Part shown: positions 1 to 8,273 of the stretch, piece after piece
Layout: each line of letters opens with the position of its first letter
Numbering within the stretch: position 1 is the first letter of the stretch
Origin: Paraburkholderia bryophila
GTDB taxonomy: Bacteria > Pseudomonadota > Gammaproteobacteria > Burkholderiales > Burkholderiaceae
Length of the DNA: 64,000 bases
Reading direction: 5' to 3'
Assembly (NCBI RefSeq): GCF_013409255.1
Contig: NZ_JACCAS010000001.1
Span: forward strand, 1,612,001-1,676,000
Translations under genes and position numbers: made by a program
Notes under the pieces: generated by a model
Told to the model about the DNA's origin: nothing
What the model saw: the letters and a program-made list of their open reading frames with translations, nothing else
The model's database searches: none

Positions 1-1
1 G

Positions 2-373
2 CGCATGTCGACGGCTCGCGGCGGCGCGGGCGGTGTGATCGTCAATGTGTCGTCGGCGGCGTCGCGGTTGGGTTCGCCGAACGAATACATCGACTATGCG
101 GGGTCGAAAGGCGCGGTCGACACGCTCACGCTCGGTCTTGCCAGGGAACTCGGCCCGCAAGGCGTGCGCGTGAACGCGGTGCGCCCCGGCCTGATCGACA
201 CCGAAATCCACGCGAGCGGCGGCAAGCCGGAGCGCGCCGCCCAACTCGGCGCGACCACGCCGTTGGGCCGCCCGGGCAGCGCCGACGAAGTGGCGCAATC
301 CATCGTCTGGTTGCTGAGCGACGCCGCGTCGTACGTGACGGGCGCGCTGCTCGACGTGGCCGGCGGCCGCTGA
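2..373 (+). CDS. Short-chain dehydrogenase/reductase, 3' part only
   Basis: The gene enters from outside the window, so only about 124 C-terminal residues are seen. They hold the second half of a Rossmann-fold SDR: a serine-rich strand ending in VNVSS (catalytic Ser region), the catalytic Tyr-x-x-x-Lys as YAGSK, the PG segment after the sixth strand (RPGLIDTEI), and the usual C-terminal end with VTGALLDVAGG. This part resembles FabG-like or glucose-dehydrogenase-like SDRs. The cofactor-binding glycine motif lies outside, so NAD/NADP choice and substrate cannot be read. A hairpin terminator follows about 30 bases after the stop. Confidence 0.85.
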   Translation, partial: RMSTARGGAGGVIVNVSSAASRLGSPNEYIDYAGSKGAVDTLTLGLARELGPQGVRVNAVRPGLIDTEIHASGGKPERAAQLGATTPLGRPGSADEVAQSIVWLLSDAASYVTGALLDVAGGR

Positions 374-405
374 GCGCCGTTTTCCCCCGCTCTCATCTCC
401 CACCA

Positions 406-431
406 GCCGCTTCTCGCGGCGATCTTTTTCT
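406..431 (+). terminator. Rho-independent terminator after the SDR
   Basis: GCCGC, a TTCTC loop and GCGGC form a 5-bp GC stem, followed by a T-rich run (GATCTTTTTCTCTCC). It sits directly downstream of the SDR stop codon and ends that transcript before the glycosyltransferase gene. Confidence 0.65.
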
Positions 432-510
432 CTCCTCCTTACAGATTCCCGTCGATTTGACGAGGAATCGCGGTCAGGTGCGAAATAGCCGCGCCGATTC
501 CCGCATTTTC

Positions 511-548
511 TGTAATCAACAGTAATAAACTCGGACTACAATCGCTGC
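511..548 (+). promoter_or_regulatory. Possible promoter of the membrane glycosyltransferase
   Basis: A TACAAT hexamer at 537-542 lies in the only AT-rich part of the 264-base gap 374-637 and could be the -10 element. No convincing -35 hexamer is seen at 17 bases. Apart from this and the terminator the gap shows nothing further. Confidence 0.3.
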
Positions 549-637
549 GAATCGCATGGCATGCAAGCGCCTGCGACACCTGGCAAAAAACATCAGTAAG
601 CGGCCCATGTTGCCGCCTACGGCGATTAGAGATCTTC

Positions 638-2530
638 ATGCAAGAAAACCCATCCGCGCCATTGGGCACGGGCGCGGGTACGCCCAACGGCCTCCTCGCC
701 GATGCAGGCACACCCGCACAACCGGCGCCCGACGCGCCGGCTCGTCCCGCCGATCGCGGCGCGCGGCGCTGGCGCGCGCTCGCCAAGGCGCGTCCGTTGC
801 GCTGGATCGTCGCGCTGGCCATCCTGTGCGCGTGGATTCTGCCCGGCATCCTCGGTCATGAACCGTGGAAGCAGGACGAGACCTACACCTTCGGGATCAT
901 CCAGCACATGCTCGACACCGGCGACCTGGTGGTGCCGACCAACGCCGGTCAGCCCTTCGTCGAAAAGCCGCCGATCTACGACTGGGTCGCCGCCGGACTG
1001 GCGTGGATGTTCGGCCGCTACCTGCCCTTGCACGACGCGGCGCGTCTGGCCAGCGCGCTATTCGCCGCCGTGACCGTCTACTACACCGCGCGCGTCGCAC
1101 GTCGCGCGGTGAATGCCGCAAGCTGGTTCGATCTGCGCGTGATCGGCACGCTCGCGTTGTTCGCCAGCACGCTGGTGGTCGTCAAGCACGTGCACGACAT
1201 GATGACCGACGTCGCGCTGATGGCCGGCGCGGCGCTCGGCTTCTGCGGTCTGTTCGAACTGGTGCTGGTGCATTTGCGCGACGAGGCGCGTCTATTGCCG
1301 GTCGACGTACGTCGCCGGCGCGACGCCGTGCGCAGTGCCGCGGCCATGTTCGGCGCGGGCGTCGGCGTGTCGCTGCTGGCCAAGGGGCTGTTCGTGCCGC
1401 TGGTATTCGGCGCGACCACCTTCGCGGTGCTGGTGCTGTATCCGGCCTGCCGCAGCCGCAGCTTCGCGGGCGCGCTCGGCCTCGCCGCGCTGGTCTGTGC
1501 GCCGTTCGCGCTGATCTGGCCGATCTGCTTCTATCTGCGCTCCGAGCCGCTCTTCATGGTGTGGCTGTGGGATAACAACGTCGGCCGCTTTTTCGGTTTC
1601 TCGGTCGCGCAGCTCGGCTCCGAAAGCGAGAGCCGGCTGTTCGTGTTGCGCACCGTATTGACCGTCGGTTTTCCCGTGGCGCCGCTGGCGTTGGCTGCGC
1701 TCGTCGGCGGCGCATGGCGGCGCTGGCGCGATCCGCGCGTGGCGCTGCCGACGATCTTCGCGTGCACGGGTTTCGTCGTGCTGCAAAGCTCGGCGACGAT
1801 CCGCGAGCTGTACATCCTGCCGTTCATCGCCCCGCTCGCGCTGCTGGCCATGCAAGGCGTGGAACGGCTGCCGCGCCGTCTGCATACCGTCTGGGACATG
1901 ACGAGCCGCGTGCTGTTCGGCAGCACGGCGGCGCTCGCGTGGATCGTCTGGTCGATCATGAGCAATCCGGCGAACACGCATGCGTCGCTGCACTGGCTCG
2001 GCCGCTGGCTGCCGCTCGATTGGGTGCTGCCGGTCAAGCCCGGCCTGATCGCCGCGGCGCTGGCCATGACGCTCGGCTGGCTGTGGCTGCTGCCGGTTTT
2101 CAAGTTCGCCGGCAAATGGCGCGGCGTGCTGAGCTGGTGCGCCGGTGCGATTCTGGCGTGGGGGCTGGTGAGCACGCTGCTGTTGCCGTGGCTCGACTAT
2201 GGCAAGAGCTATCGCGCGGTGTTCGAAGACCTCGGCGCGAAGATGAATATCGAGTGGAACGACGGCGACTGCATGGCGAGCAGCGCGCTCGGCGAATCCG
2301 AAGCGCCGATGCTGTACTACTACACCGGTATCGAGCATCAGCCGACGGCCGATACCCGCTCGACCGAGTGCACGTGGCTGATCATGCAAAGCCGCCGCGA
2401 CAACGCCAAAGCGCCGGAAGGCGACGACTGGCGCCTGTTCTGGTCAGGCGCGCGTCCGGGCGACACGGATGAATTGCTGCGGGTGTTCGTGCGGACCCCG
2501 GCTGCCGATGTGAGCGGCGGCGGGGACTAA
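638..2530 (+). CDS. GT-C family membrane glycosyltransferase (ArnT/PMT-like)
   Basis: A 630-residue polytopic membrane protein. After a cytosolic, Pro/Ala-rich stretch of about 50 residues comes the first membrane helix, then a periplasmic loop with EPWKQDE, the acidic motif where GT-C enzymes hold their catalytic Asp/Glu, and KPPIYDW, typical of the dolichyl-phosphate-mannosyltransferase/ArnT clan. About ten more hydrophobic segments follow and the C-terminal third is a periplasmic domain. Such enzymes move a sugar from a polyprenyl-phosphate donor to lipid A, protein or another lipid. The acceptor here is unknown: no arn genes are adjacent, so I do not assign arnT. The start is the ATG after a weak GAGA-type ribosome site. 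Confidence 0.85.
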   Translation: MQENPSAPLGTGAGTPNGLLADAGTPAQPAPDAPARPADRGARRWRALAKARPLRWIVALAILCAWILPGILGHEPWKQDETYTFGIIQHMLDTGDLVVPTNAGQPFVEKPPIYDWVAAGLAWMFGRYLPLHDAARLASALFAAVTVYYTARVARRAVNAASWFDLRVIGTLALFASTLVVVKHVHDMMTDVALMAGAALGFCGLFELVLVHLRDEARLLPVDVRRRRDAVRSAAAMFGAGVGVSLLAKGLFVPLVFGATTFAVLVLYPACRSRSFAGALGLAALVCAPFALIWPICFYLRSEPLFMVWLWDNNVGRFFGFSVAQLGSESESRLFVLRTVLTVGFPVAPLALAALVGGAWRRWRDPRVALPTIFACTGFVVLQSSATIRELYILPFIAPLALLAMQGVERLPRRLHTVWDMTSRVLFGSTAALAWIVWSIMSNPANTHASLHWLGRWLPLDWVLPVKPGLIAAALAMTLGWLWLLPVFKFAGKWRGVLSWCAGAILAWGLVSTLLLPWLDYGKSYRAVFEDLGAKMNIEWNDGDCMASSALGESEAPMLYYYTGIEHQPTADTRSTECTWLIMQSRRDNAKAPEGDDWRLFWSGARPGDTDELLRVFVRTPAADVSGGGD

Positions 2531-2547
2531 CAGGGCGCGGGGCGCGT

Positions 2548-3186
2548 TCAGAACGACGATCCCCGTGTCTGTAGAAACGCGAGTTCCTCCGCCGTCGACT
2601 CGCGCCCCAGCACCGCATTGCGATGGGGAAAGCGCCCAAACCGCTCGATGATGTCCGCATGGCGCACCGCAGAACGGTAATACGATCCGCCCTGCGACTC
2701 CGCTTTCAACCGTTCGAACAAACGCAGCGATTCGCGCTGGCTGTCGAGCGTTTCGTCGTGTTCGAACGGCAGATACGCGAAGGCACGATGATGCGCGCCC
2801 GGCAACAACCGATCGGCGCCGCTTGCGACCATCTGCCGCGCGATCTGCAACGCCTGATGATCCGCCGCGAACGCGCGCGGCGTGTTGCGATGGCAATTGC
2901 GGGAGAACTGATCCAGCACGACGATCAACGCCAGCGCACCCAGCGGCGTTCGCGTCCAGTCGTCGAGTTGCGCTTCGCGCGCTGCGTCGATCAGCGTGCC
3001 GAAACGTTCGCGCAGCAGCGTATCGAAGGCGTCGTTGCGAGAGAACCAGCGCTTGTGCGCGTGGCCGAAGCCCGGCGTACCCGGCGCGTCGAACCAGCAG
3101 TCGAGCACGGCGCGCGCTTCAGGCGCGAGCGACGCGTGGTCCGCGCACGCCGCCGTACCCGATGTCGCGCCAGACCCTTCAACCAT
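2548..3186 (-). CDS. DUF924 family protein
   Basis: A 212-residue soluble protein of the DUF924 family, recognised by LDCWFD at the start, KRWFSRNDAFD, ALIVVLDQFSRN(C), and YLPFEHDETLDSQRES. The family is helical (TPR-like) and widespread in Proteobacteria, but its biochemical role is not established. The chosen ATG overlaps the last bases of the upstream globin gene (stop codon 3179-3181, start 3184-3186), so the two are probably translationally coupled. A longer in-frame extension upstream reads through the globin gene and is not credible. Confidence 0.85.
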   Translation of the reverse strand: MVEGSGATSGTAACADHASLAPEARAVLDCWFDAPGTPGFGHAHKRWFSRNDAFDTLLRERFGTLIDAAREAQLDDWTRTPLGALALIVVLDQFSRNCHRNTPRAFAADHQALQIARQMVASGADRLLPGAHHRAFAYLPFEHDETLDSQRESLRLFERLKAESQGGSYYRSAVRHADIIERFGRFPHRNAVLGRESTAEELAFLQTRGSSF

Positions 3187-3592
3187 TTCGGTTGCGCATC
3201 CAGTCGGCGGTTTCGAAGAACGAACCCAGCAGACGCTCGCGCAACGGCTCGTCCAGACCAATATCCTGCATCGCCCACGCCATGCATCTGAGCCACTGGT
3301 CGCGCTCGCTCGACGCAATCGCGAACGGCAAATGCCGGGCCCGCAACCGCGGATGCCCGAAGCGGCTGATGTAGTGATCCGGCCCGCCCATCCAGCCGCA
3401 CAGAAACCAGAAAAACTTGTCGCGCGAACCGTCGAGCGACGCCGGGTGCAACGCCCGAATGCCGGCGAAGTCCGCCTCGAGATCCATCAGGTCATAAAAC
3501 CGGTCGACCAGCTCGCGCACGCGCGCTTCGCCGCCCACCAGTTCGAAGGCCGTCGGCTGTGCCGCGGACACTTCGTCGTCAAGATCGCTCAT
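3179..3592 (-). CDS. Group II truncated haemoglobin (TrHbO/GlbO-like)
   Basis: A 137-residue 2-on-2 globin. The sequence shows VDRFYDLMD (helix B with Tyr at B10), the CD-region FWFLCGWMGGPDHY typical of group II globins, RARHLPF with the proximal His F8, and a Trp in WLRCMAWAM matching the group II Trp G8. Such globins bind O2, NO or peroxide, and roles in NO or oxidative stress have been proposed. It is read together with the downstream DUF924 gene through an 8-base overlap. An in-frame GTG two codons upstream (3598) is an alternative start; ATG was preferred. Confidence 0.88.
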   Translation of the reverse strand: MSDLDDEVSAAQPTAFELVGGEARVRELVDRFYDLMDLEADFAGIRALHPASLDGSRDKFFWFLCGWMGGPDHYISRFGHPRLRARHLPFAIASSERDQWLRCMAWAMQDIGLDEPLRERLLGSFFETADWMRNRNG

Positions 3593-3618
3593 ACCCACTC
3601 GTCAAACAGAAAGAAAAA

Positions 3619-6135
3619 TCACGCGTCCCGCAGCGATTGCAACGCAGGGCGCGCCAACACATGCCGCAAGCTCAACCAGCCGCCGAGCCCAGCGCACGCG
3701 ACACCCGCCGCAATGCCCGCCGGCAGCACCCAGGGATCGAAGCTCAGATAAAACTCGAACACGCGCGTGGCCAGGACATAGCCGATGATCTGCGCACCGA
3801 TCGCCGCCATCAAACCGGCCAGCGCGCCCACCGCGACGAACTCGGCGATCTGCACCGCGCGCACCTGGCGATGCGACGCCCCCAGCGCGCGCAGCAGCGC
3901 GGATTCTCGCATGCGCTCGTCGCGCGTGCCGGCCAGCGCCGCGTACAGCACCAGCACGCCCGCCGCGAGCGTGAACGCGAACAGGAATTGCACCGCACCG
4001 ATCACCTGCTCCAGCACCCGCTGCACCTGCGCGAGGATCGGCCCGGTGTCGATCGCGGTGAGGTTCGGATAGGTGGCGATCAGGCCGTCGATCGTCGCCT
4101 GTCTGTTCTGCGGTAAATGGAAACTCGTGATGAACGTCGCGGGGAAATCCTTCAACGCGGCCGGCGGCATCAGCACGAAAAAGTTGACCTTGAACGAACC
4201 CCAGTCGAGCTTGCGCACGCTCGTCACCGGCGCCTCCATCTGCAGGCCGGTCACATCGAAGCGCAGCGTGTCGCCGGGTTTGACGTTGATCAGCTTGGCG
4301 AGCCCCTGCTCGATCGAAATCTGCGGCGCTGTCGCGGCGCCGTACCACTTGCCGGCGGCGAGCACGTTGTCGTCGGGCAGCTCGGACGTGTACGACAGAT
4401 TGAATTCGCGGTCCACAAGACGCTTGGCGTCGTCGCCCTTGAACGAATCCGGATTGACCGGTTTGCCGTTGATGGCGATCAGCCGGCCGCGCACCATCGG
4501 CGATAACGCCGCGTCGGTCACGCCGTGCGCGCTCAGATACTGCGTCACGACGTCGCGCTGATCGGGCTGGATGTCGATGATGAATTCGTTCGGCGCATCG
4601 GGCGGCGTCGATTTGCGCCAGCCGGCCACGAGGTCGTTGCGCGTCATCGCGATCAGCAGCAGGCACATCAGGCCGATGCCGAGCGCGGTGATCTGCAGCG
4701 CACTCGCGCCGCTGCGCCGCTCCAGCGACGCCAACGCATAGCGCCAGCCGATCCCCGCATTGACGCGCTCGCTGCGCACGAGCCGCGCCGCGCCCCACAG
4801 CGCAACTCGCGCGATGCAAGCGAACACCAGCATGCCGCCCGCGAAACCACCCGCGACGATGCCGCCGAGCTTCAGTTCGCCCGCCGCGATGATCAGCAAG
4901 CCAGCGAACAGCGCGATGCCGAGCGCGTAGGCCGCCCACGCGGTGCGCCCCGCCTCGCCCCATTCGCGGCGCAGCACGCGCACCGGCGGCACGCGCGTGA
5001 GCGGCAGCAGCGGCGGCAACGCGAAACCGAGCAACAACACGAGACCGGCGGCGATGCCTTCGAGCATCGGCCAGATCGTCGGATACGGCAGCACCACGTC
5101 GATCAGCGTGCCCAGCCACGTCAGCAACGCCAGATGACCGAGATAACCGAGCACCACGCCGACCAGACCGCCCACCAGACCGAGCCCGGTGAACTCCAGG
5201 ATGAACAGCGCGCGCAGCGTCGACTGACTGACGCCGAGGCAGCGCATCGACGCGCAGCCGTCCAGATGCCGGCGCATGTAGCGATGCGCGGCCATGGCGA
5301 TCGCCACGGCCGCCAGCAGCGCCGTGAGCAGCGACACCAGCGTGAGGAAATGACTCGCGCGGTCGAGCGTCTGGCGCACTTGCGGCTGGCCGTCCTGCAA
5401 CGATTCGAGCGCGACGCCGCGCATCTTGCCGTCGTCCACCCGCTCATGCGCGAACTGCGCGAAATTCGCCACCGACGCATCCGTGCCCGCCACCAGCAGC
5501 CGGTACGTCACGCGGCTGCCGTAGGCGATCAGGCCGGTCGACGGCACATCGTCGGCGCGCAGCATCAGGCGCGGCGAAAAATTGACGAACGCGAAGCCGC
5601 GGTCGAGTTCGCGCGTGATCACCGCGCCGATCGTGAAATCGCGGCTCCCGACCTTGACCTTATCGCCGACGTGCAACTTCAACGCGTCGAGCAGCGCCTG
5701 ATCGACCCACACGGTGCCGGGCGCCGGAATCGAACGCGTGGGATGGTCAGGCGCGCCGGGCGCCGGGGCGATGCGCAACTCGCCGCGCAGCGGATAACCG
5801 ACCGACACCGCCTTGACGGCGGCGAGCCGCGAGACCGGCTGGGCGCCGGTCGAATTGACCATACTGGGAAAAATCGCCGTGGTGGCGGTGTTCAGTCCAA
5901 GCGCTTTGGCTTGCTGACTGAATTGCGGATCGACCGGATGATCGGCCCGCACGATGAAATCGGCGGCGATCATGCGCCGCGCGTCGCGCTCGAGCCCCTG
6001 GTGCAGCCGGTCGGCCAGAATGCCGACGCTCGACAGCGCCGCGACGGCCAGCACCAGCGCCAGCAGCAGCATGGTCAACTCGCCCGCCCGCCAGTCGCGC
6101 GCGGTCATGCGGAGCGCCTGACGCAACACCTCCAT
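3619..6135 (-). CDS. FtsX-family ABC transporter permease (YbbP-like)
   Basis: An 838-residue permease with the YbbP/MacB-type layout: a first helix at residues 20-40 followed by a large periplasmic domain, a three-helix FtsX domain around residues 265-400, more helices, a second periplasmic domain, and a C-terminal FtsX domain whose last helices end in LARPALQSLRDA. Relatives work with a YbbA-type ATPase and a TesA-like thioesterase and are thought to handle lipids or signal molecules across the envelope. No ATPase gene is adjacent: upstream is DUF4126 and downstream a globin. The start chosen is the ATG beginning MEVLRQALRM; the reading frame is open further upstream but overlaps the neighbouring gene. 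Confidence 0.85.
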   Translation of the reverse strand: MEVLRQALRMTARDWRAGELTMLLLALVLAVAALSSVGILADRLHQGLERDARRMIAADFIVRADHPVDPQFSQQAKALGLNTATTAIFPSMVNSTGAQPVSRLAAVKAVSVGYPLRGELRIAPAPGAPDHPTRSIPAPGTVWVDQALLDALKLHVGDKVKVGSRDFTIGAVITRELDRGFAFVNFSPRLMLRADDVPSTGLIAYGSRVTYRLLVAGTDASVANFAQFAHERVDDGKMRGVALESLQDGQPQVRQTLDRASHFLTLVSLLTALLAAVAIAMAAHRYMRRHLDGCASMRCLGVSQSTLRALFILEFTGLGLVGGLVGVVLGYLGHLALLTWLGTLIDVVLPYPTIWPMLEGIAAGLVLLLGFALPPLLPLTRVPPVRVLRREWGEAGRTAWAAYALGIALFAGLLIIAAGELKLGGIVAGGFAGGMLVFACIARVALWGAARLVRSERVNAGIGWRYALASLERRSGASALQITALGIGLMCLLLIAMTRNDLVAGWRKSTPPDAPNEFIIDIQPDQRDVVTQYLSAHGVTDAALSPMVRGRLIAINGKPVNPDSFKGDDAKRLVDREFNLSYTSELPDDNVLAAGKWYGAATAPQISIEQGLAKLINVKPGDTLRFDVTGLQMEAPVTSVRKLDWGSFKVNFFVLMPPAALKDFPATFITSFHLPQNRQATIDGLIATYPNLTAIDTGPILAQVQRVLEQVIGAVQFLFAFTLAAGVLVLYAALAGTRDERMRESALLRALGASHRQVRAVQIAEFVAVGALAGLMAAIGAQIIGYVLATRVFEFYLSFDPWVLPAGIAAGVACAGLGGWLSLRHVLARPALQSLRDA

Positions 6136-6197
6136 GCCGCTCAGCCCACGCGCTTTTACCGCGGCTGCGCGCGCCGTCGAACCCCGTACCGTTTCAC

Positions 6198-6809
6198 TCA
6201 ATCGTGCCTGCTCCTGGCAAAGCGCGACACCATATGCGTCGCCATCCCGCGAAAGCCGCCCTGCACGCCGCGCCACAGCCGCGGCAAGGCCCAGCCGGCC
6301 AGCATCAGGAAGCCGACCATCAGCACCAGAAACGCCACCGGCACGAACAGCGCGAGCAGCATGCCGCCGAACACGAGACCGTCTTCGGCGGTCGACGTGA
6401 CCACGTTCGACACCGGTTCCGGCGACAGATTGATCAGCGCGCGCGTGCCGGCTTTCGCCAGATGCGCGGTGCCTGCCAGCGTGCCGCCCGCAAGCGCGGC
6501 GACCGTCAGCAGCGCCGGATCGGCATGGCCGAGCGCGCCGGCGGCCAGCACGGCGCCGGCAGGAATGCGGATGAAAGTGTGGATCGCGTCCCACAATGAA
6601 TCGAACGCGGGGATCTTGTCGGCGAGAAATTCGGTGACGGTCAGCACGCCGGCCACGCCGATTACCCATGGCGACGACAGCGCGGACAGCGTATCGGGGA
6701 GATGGATCAGGCCGAGCCGGGCGAACACGCCGGCCAGCAGGACCGTCAGATAGAGGCGCAGACCGCTGCCCCATGAGAGGCCCGCAGCGAGCGAAAGTGA
6801 TTCAAGCAT
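6198..6809 (-). CDS. DUF4126 membrane protein
   Basis: A 203-residue very hydrophobic protein with about five membrane segments, beginning MLESLSLAAGLSWGSGLRLYL and containing SPEPVSNVVTSTAEDG, both typical of DUF4126. The molecular function of the family is unknown. It lies 62 bases upstream of the FtsX permease in the same direction, so the two are probably co-transcribed. A GTG further upstream (6875) would add 22 basic residues; the internal ATG matches the usual start of the family. Confidence 0.8.
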   Translation of the reverse strand: MLESLSLAAGLSWGSGLRLYLTVLLAGVFARLGLIHLPDTLSALSSPWVIGVAGVLTVTEFLADKIPAFDSLWDAIHTFIRIPAGAVLAAGALGHADPALLTVAALAGGTLAGTAHLAKAGTRALINLSPEPVSNVVTSTAEDGLVFGGMLLALFVPVAFLVLMVGFLMLAGWALPRLWRGVQGGFRGMATHMVSRFARSRHD

Positions 6810-6948
6810 GGCCGCCTCCGGGCGCGCTGTGCGTGCCGGGCGCTTCGACGGTAAAAGCAGGCGGAGCCACCGCACCGAAGTCGTCAGACCCGCGCCAAGC
6901 CGGCCGCGCCAAATAGGCCGCGGGCAATGTCAGGTTGGATTCGATCTC

Positions 6949-6954
6949 ATTATA
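6949..6954 (-). promoter_or_regulatory. -10 element upstream of DUF4126
   Basis: On the minus strand a perfect TATAAT lies about 140 bases before the DUF4126 start, in an AT-richer patch of the 278-base gap 6810-7087. The hexamer 17 bases upstream (TGCGTT) is a poor -35. No other feature is evident in this gap. Confidence 0.45.
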
Positions 6955-7087
6955 GCCACGTTAATTCGCAGAACGCAGAGACGTGAACAATTGGCGAATT
7001 CTAGCGGGCCGTGTGGCGGGTGGATTGACGCATTTTCCGCGCTTTTTGAGGCGAATCGTAAGGTTTTCGGGACACCTGGGCGGCGCC

Positions 7088-7408
7088 TCAATGCCCCGAC
7101 GACAGTTTCAACCCGATCAGCCCGATCACGATCAATGCCGCGCTGGCCACTCGCGCCACCGTCAACGCTTCGCCCATCATCACGATGCCGAAGATGAACG
7201 CGCCGACCGCGCCGATCCCCGTCCACACCGCGTAGGCGGTGCCGAGCGGGAGCTGGCGCATCGCCATGGCGAGCAGCACGAAGCTGCCGAGCGCGGTCAC
7301 GATCGTGAACACGGACGGCCCCAGGCGGGTGAAACCTTCGGACGTTTTGAGACCGGCGGCCCAGGCCACTTCGAGCAAACCGGCGATCAACAGAAGAAAC
7401 CAGGACAT
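7088..7408 (-). CDS. gdx: SMR-family guanidinium exporter Gdx (SugE)
   Basis: A 106-residue four-helix small multidrug resistance protein. The membrane-embedded glutamate of the family is Glu13 ([13 protein letters not shown]), followed by the Gdx/SugE-type [11 protein letters not shown] and the helix-3 segment [14 protein letters not shown]. Gdx proteins work as antiparallel dimers that exchange guanidinium for protons at the inner membrane. The specific assignment to guanidinium rather than to drugs is supported by the guanidine-II riboswitch directly upstream. A GGAG ribosome site lies 7 bases before the ATG. Confidence 0.93.
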   Translation of the reverse strand: MSWFLLLIAGLLEVAWAAGLKTSEGFTRLGPSVFTIVTALGSFVLLAMAMRQLPLGTAYAVWTGIGAVGAFIFGIVMMGEALTVARVASAALIVIGLIGLKLSSGH

Positions 7409-7429
7409 GAGACAACTCCATGGTCAGAT

Positions 7430-7473
7430 GGGGCCGTCCCCGTTTGTAGCGGATGCGTAAGGTCGTCCTTACG
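7430..7473 (-). ncRNA. Guanidine-II riboswitch (mini-ykkC)
   Basis: On the minus strand there are two short GC hairpins with ACGR tetraloops: CGTAAGG-ACGA-CCTTACG (7456-7473) and GGGG-ACGG-CCCC (7430-7441), separated by a 14-base linker and followed 10 bases later by the GGAG ribosome site (7416-7419) and ATG of gdx. This is the complete diagnostic architecture of the guanidine-II class, in which each ACGR loop binds one guanidinium and the two hairpins kiss. Ligand binding is expected to free the ribosome site and switch the exporter on. Confidence 0.9.
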
Positions 7474-7480
7474 ATGTGTA

Positions 7481-7486
7481 ATTATA
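7481..7486 (-). promoter_or_regulatory. Extended -10 promoter for the riboswitch-gdx transcript
   Basis: The minus strand reads TGATATAAT, a consensus -10 hexamer with an upstream TG. Transcription would start around 7474, exactly at the first riboswitch hairpin, so the aptamer occupies the very 5' end of the mRNA. The -35 region is GC-rich and non-consensus, as is common with extended -10 promoters. Confidence 0.65.
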
Positions 7487-7493
7487 TCAAAAT

Positions 7494-7529
7494 AGCCCGC
7501 AAGCCGCTCCCGGCCCGCCAGAAGCGGCT
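7494..7529 (-). terminator. Possible terminator of the kdp regulator genes
   Basis: AGCCGCT (7502-7508) and AGCGGCT (7523-7529) form a stem. On the minus strand it is followed by TTGCGGGCTATTTTG, a weak T-rich tail. It lies between the end of kdpE and the promoter of gdx. Confidence 0.4.
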
Positions 7530-7574
7530 CCGCGCGCGGTTCGGGGCATGGTTCGGAGCCTCGTCAACCTGCCG

Positions 7575-8273
7575 TCAAACCGCTCCGACCAGACGGTAAC
7601 CAACCCCCGTTTCCGTGACGATATGCTCCGGCTGCGCCGGGTCGCGCTCCAGCTTGCCGCGCAGATGCGCCATGTAGATGCGCAGATAGTGATGACTCTC
7701 GACATGCGACGGCCCCCACACATCGCGCAGCAGTTGCCGGTGCGTCAGCACGCGGCCGGCATGGCGCACCAGCGTCGCGAGCAGCCGGTATTCGATCGGC
7801 GTCAAATGGATCGCCGTGCCGTCGCGGGTGACCTGGCGCAAGGCCAGATCCACCATCACCGCGCCGAAGCGCACCTGCGGCGATTCGTTCGCACCGCCGT
7901 GATTGCGCCGCCGCATATGCGCGCGAATCCGCGCCAGCAGTTCCGACACGCCGAACGGTTTGGTGAGGTAGTCGTCCGCGCCGGCATCGAGCGCGGCGAC
8001 CTTTTCGCTCTCCTGCGTGCGCGCCGACAGCACGATCACCGGCAGCTCGCTCCAGCCGCGCAATTCGCGAATCACGTCGAGGCCGTCGGTGTCGGGCAGG
8101 CCGAGATCGACGATCACCAGATCGGGCTTGCGGGTGGCCGCTTCGACCAGGCCCTGCTTGCCGGTTTCGGCGTCGTGCACGACGATGCCCTCGCCTTCCA
8201 GTGCCGTGCGCACGAAGCGGCGAATCTGTTTTTCGTCTTCGATCAGGACGACGGTGATGCTCGGGTCACTCAT
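7575..8273 (-). CDS. kdpE: KdpE, OmpR-family response regulator
   Basis: A 232-residue regulator. The receiver domain (residues 6-120) carries the acidic pair EDE, the phospho-acceptor Asp56 in VDLGLPDTDG, Ser83 and Lys105 (YLTKPFG). A winged-helix DNA-binding domain follows (LTPIEYRLLATLVRHAGRVLTH, YLRIYMAHLRGKLE, GVGYRLV). Phosphorylated by KdpD, it activates kdpFABC when potassium is low or osmolarity high. Its start overlaps the kdpD stop by 8 bases, so translation is coupled. A candidate KdpE box is seen upstream of the operon at 16170-16186. Confidence 0.96.
   Translation of the reverse strand: MSDPSITVVLIEDEKQIRRFVRTALEGEGIVVHDAETGKQGLVEAATRKPDLVIVDLGLPDTDGLDVIRELRGWSELPVIVLSARTQESEKVAALDAGADDYLTKPFGVSELLARIRAHMRRRNHGGANESPQVRFGAVMVDLALRQVTRDGTAIHLTPIEYRLLATLVRHAGRVLTHRQLLRDVWGPSHVESHHYLRIYMAHLRGKLERDPAQPEHIVTETGVGYRLVGAV

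Noticed and set aside
4525..6753. 742-codon open frame antisense to the FtsX permease
   Set aside because: The product is Arg/Gln/His-rich without any domain; the minus-strand permease explains the region.
8266..8273. Possible frameshift between kdpD and kdpE
   Set aside because: The 8-base overlap is a normal coupled start; both proteins are complete.
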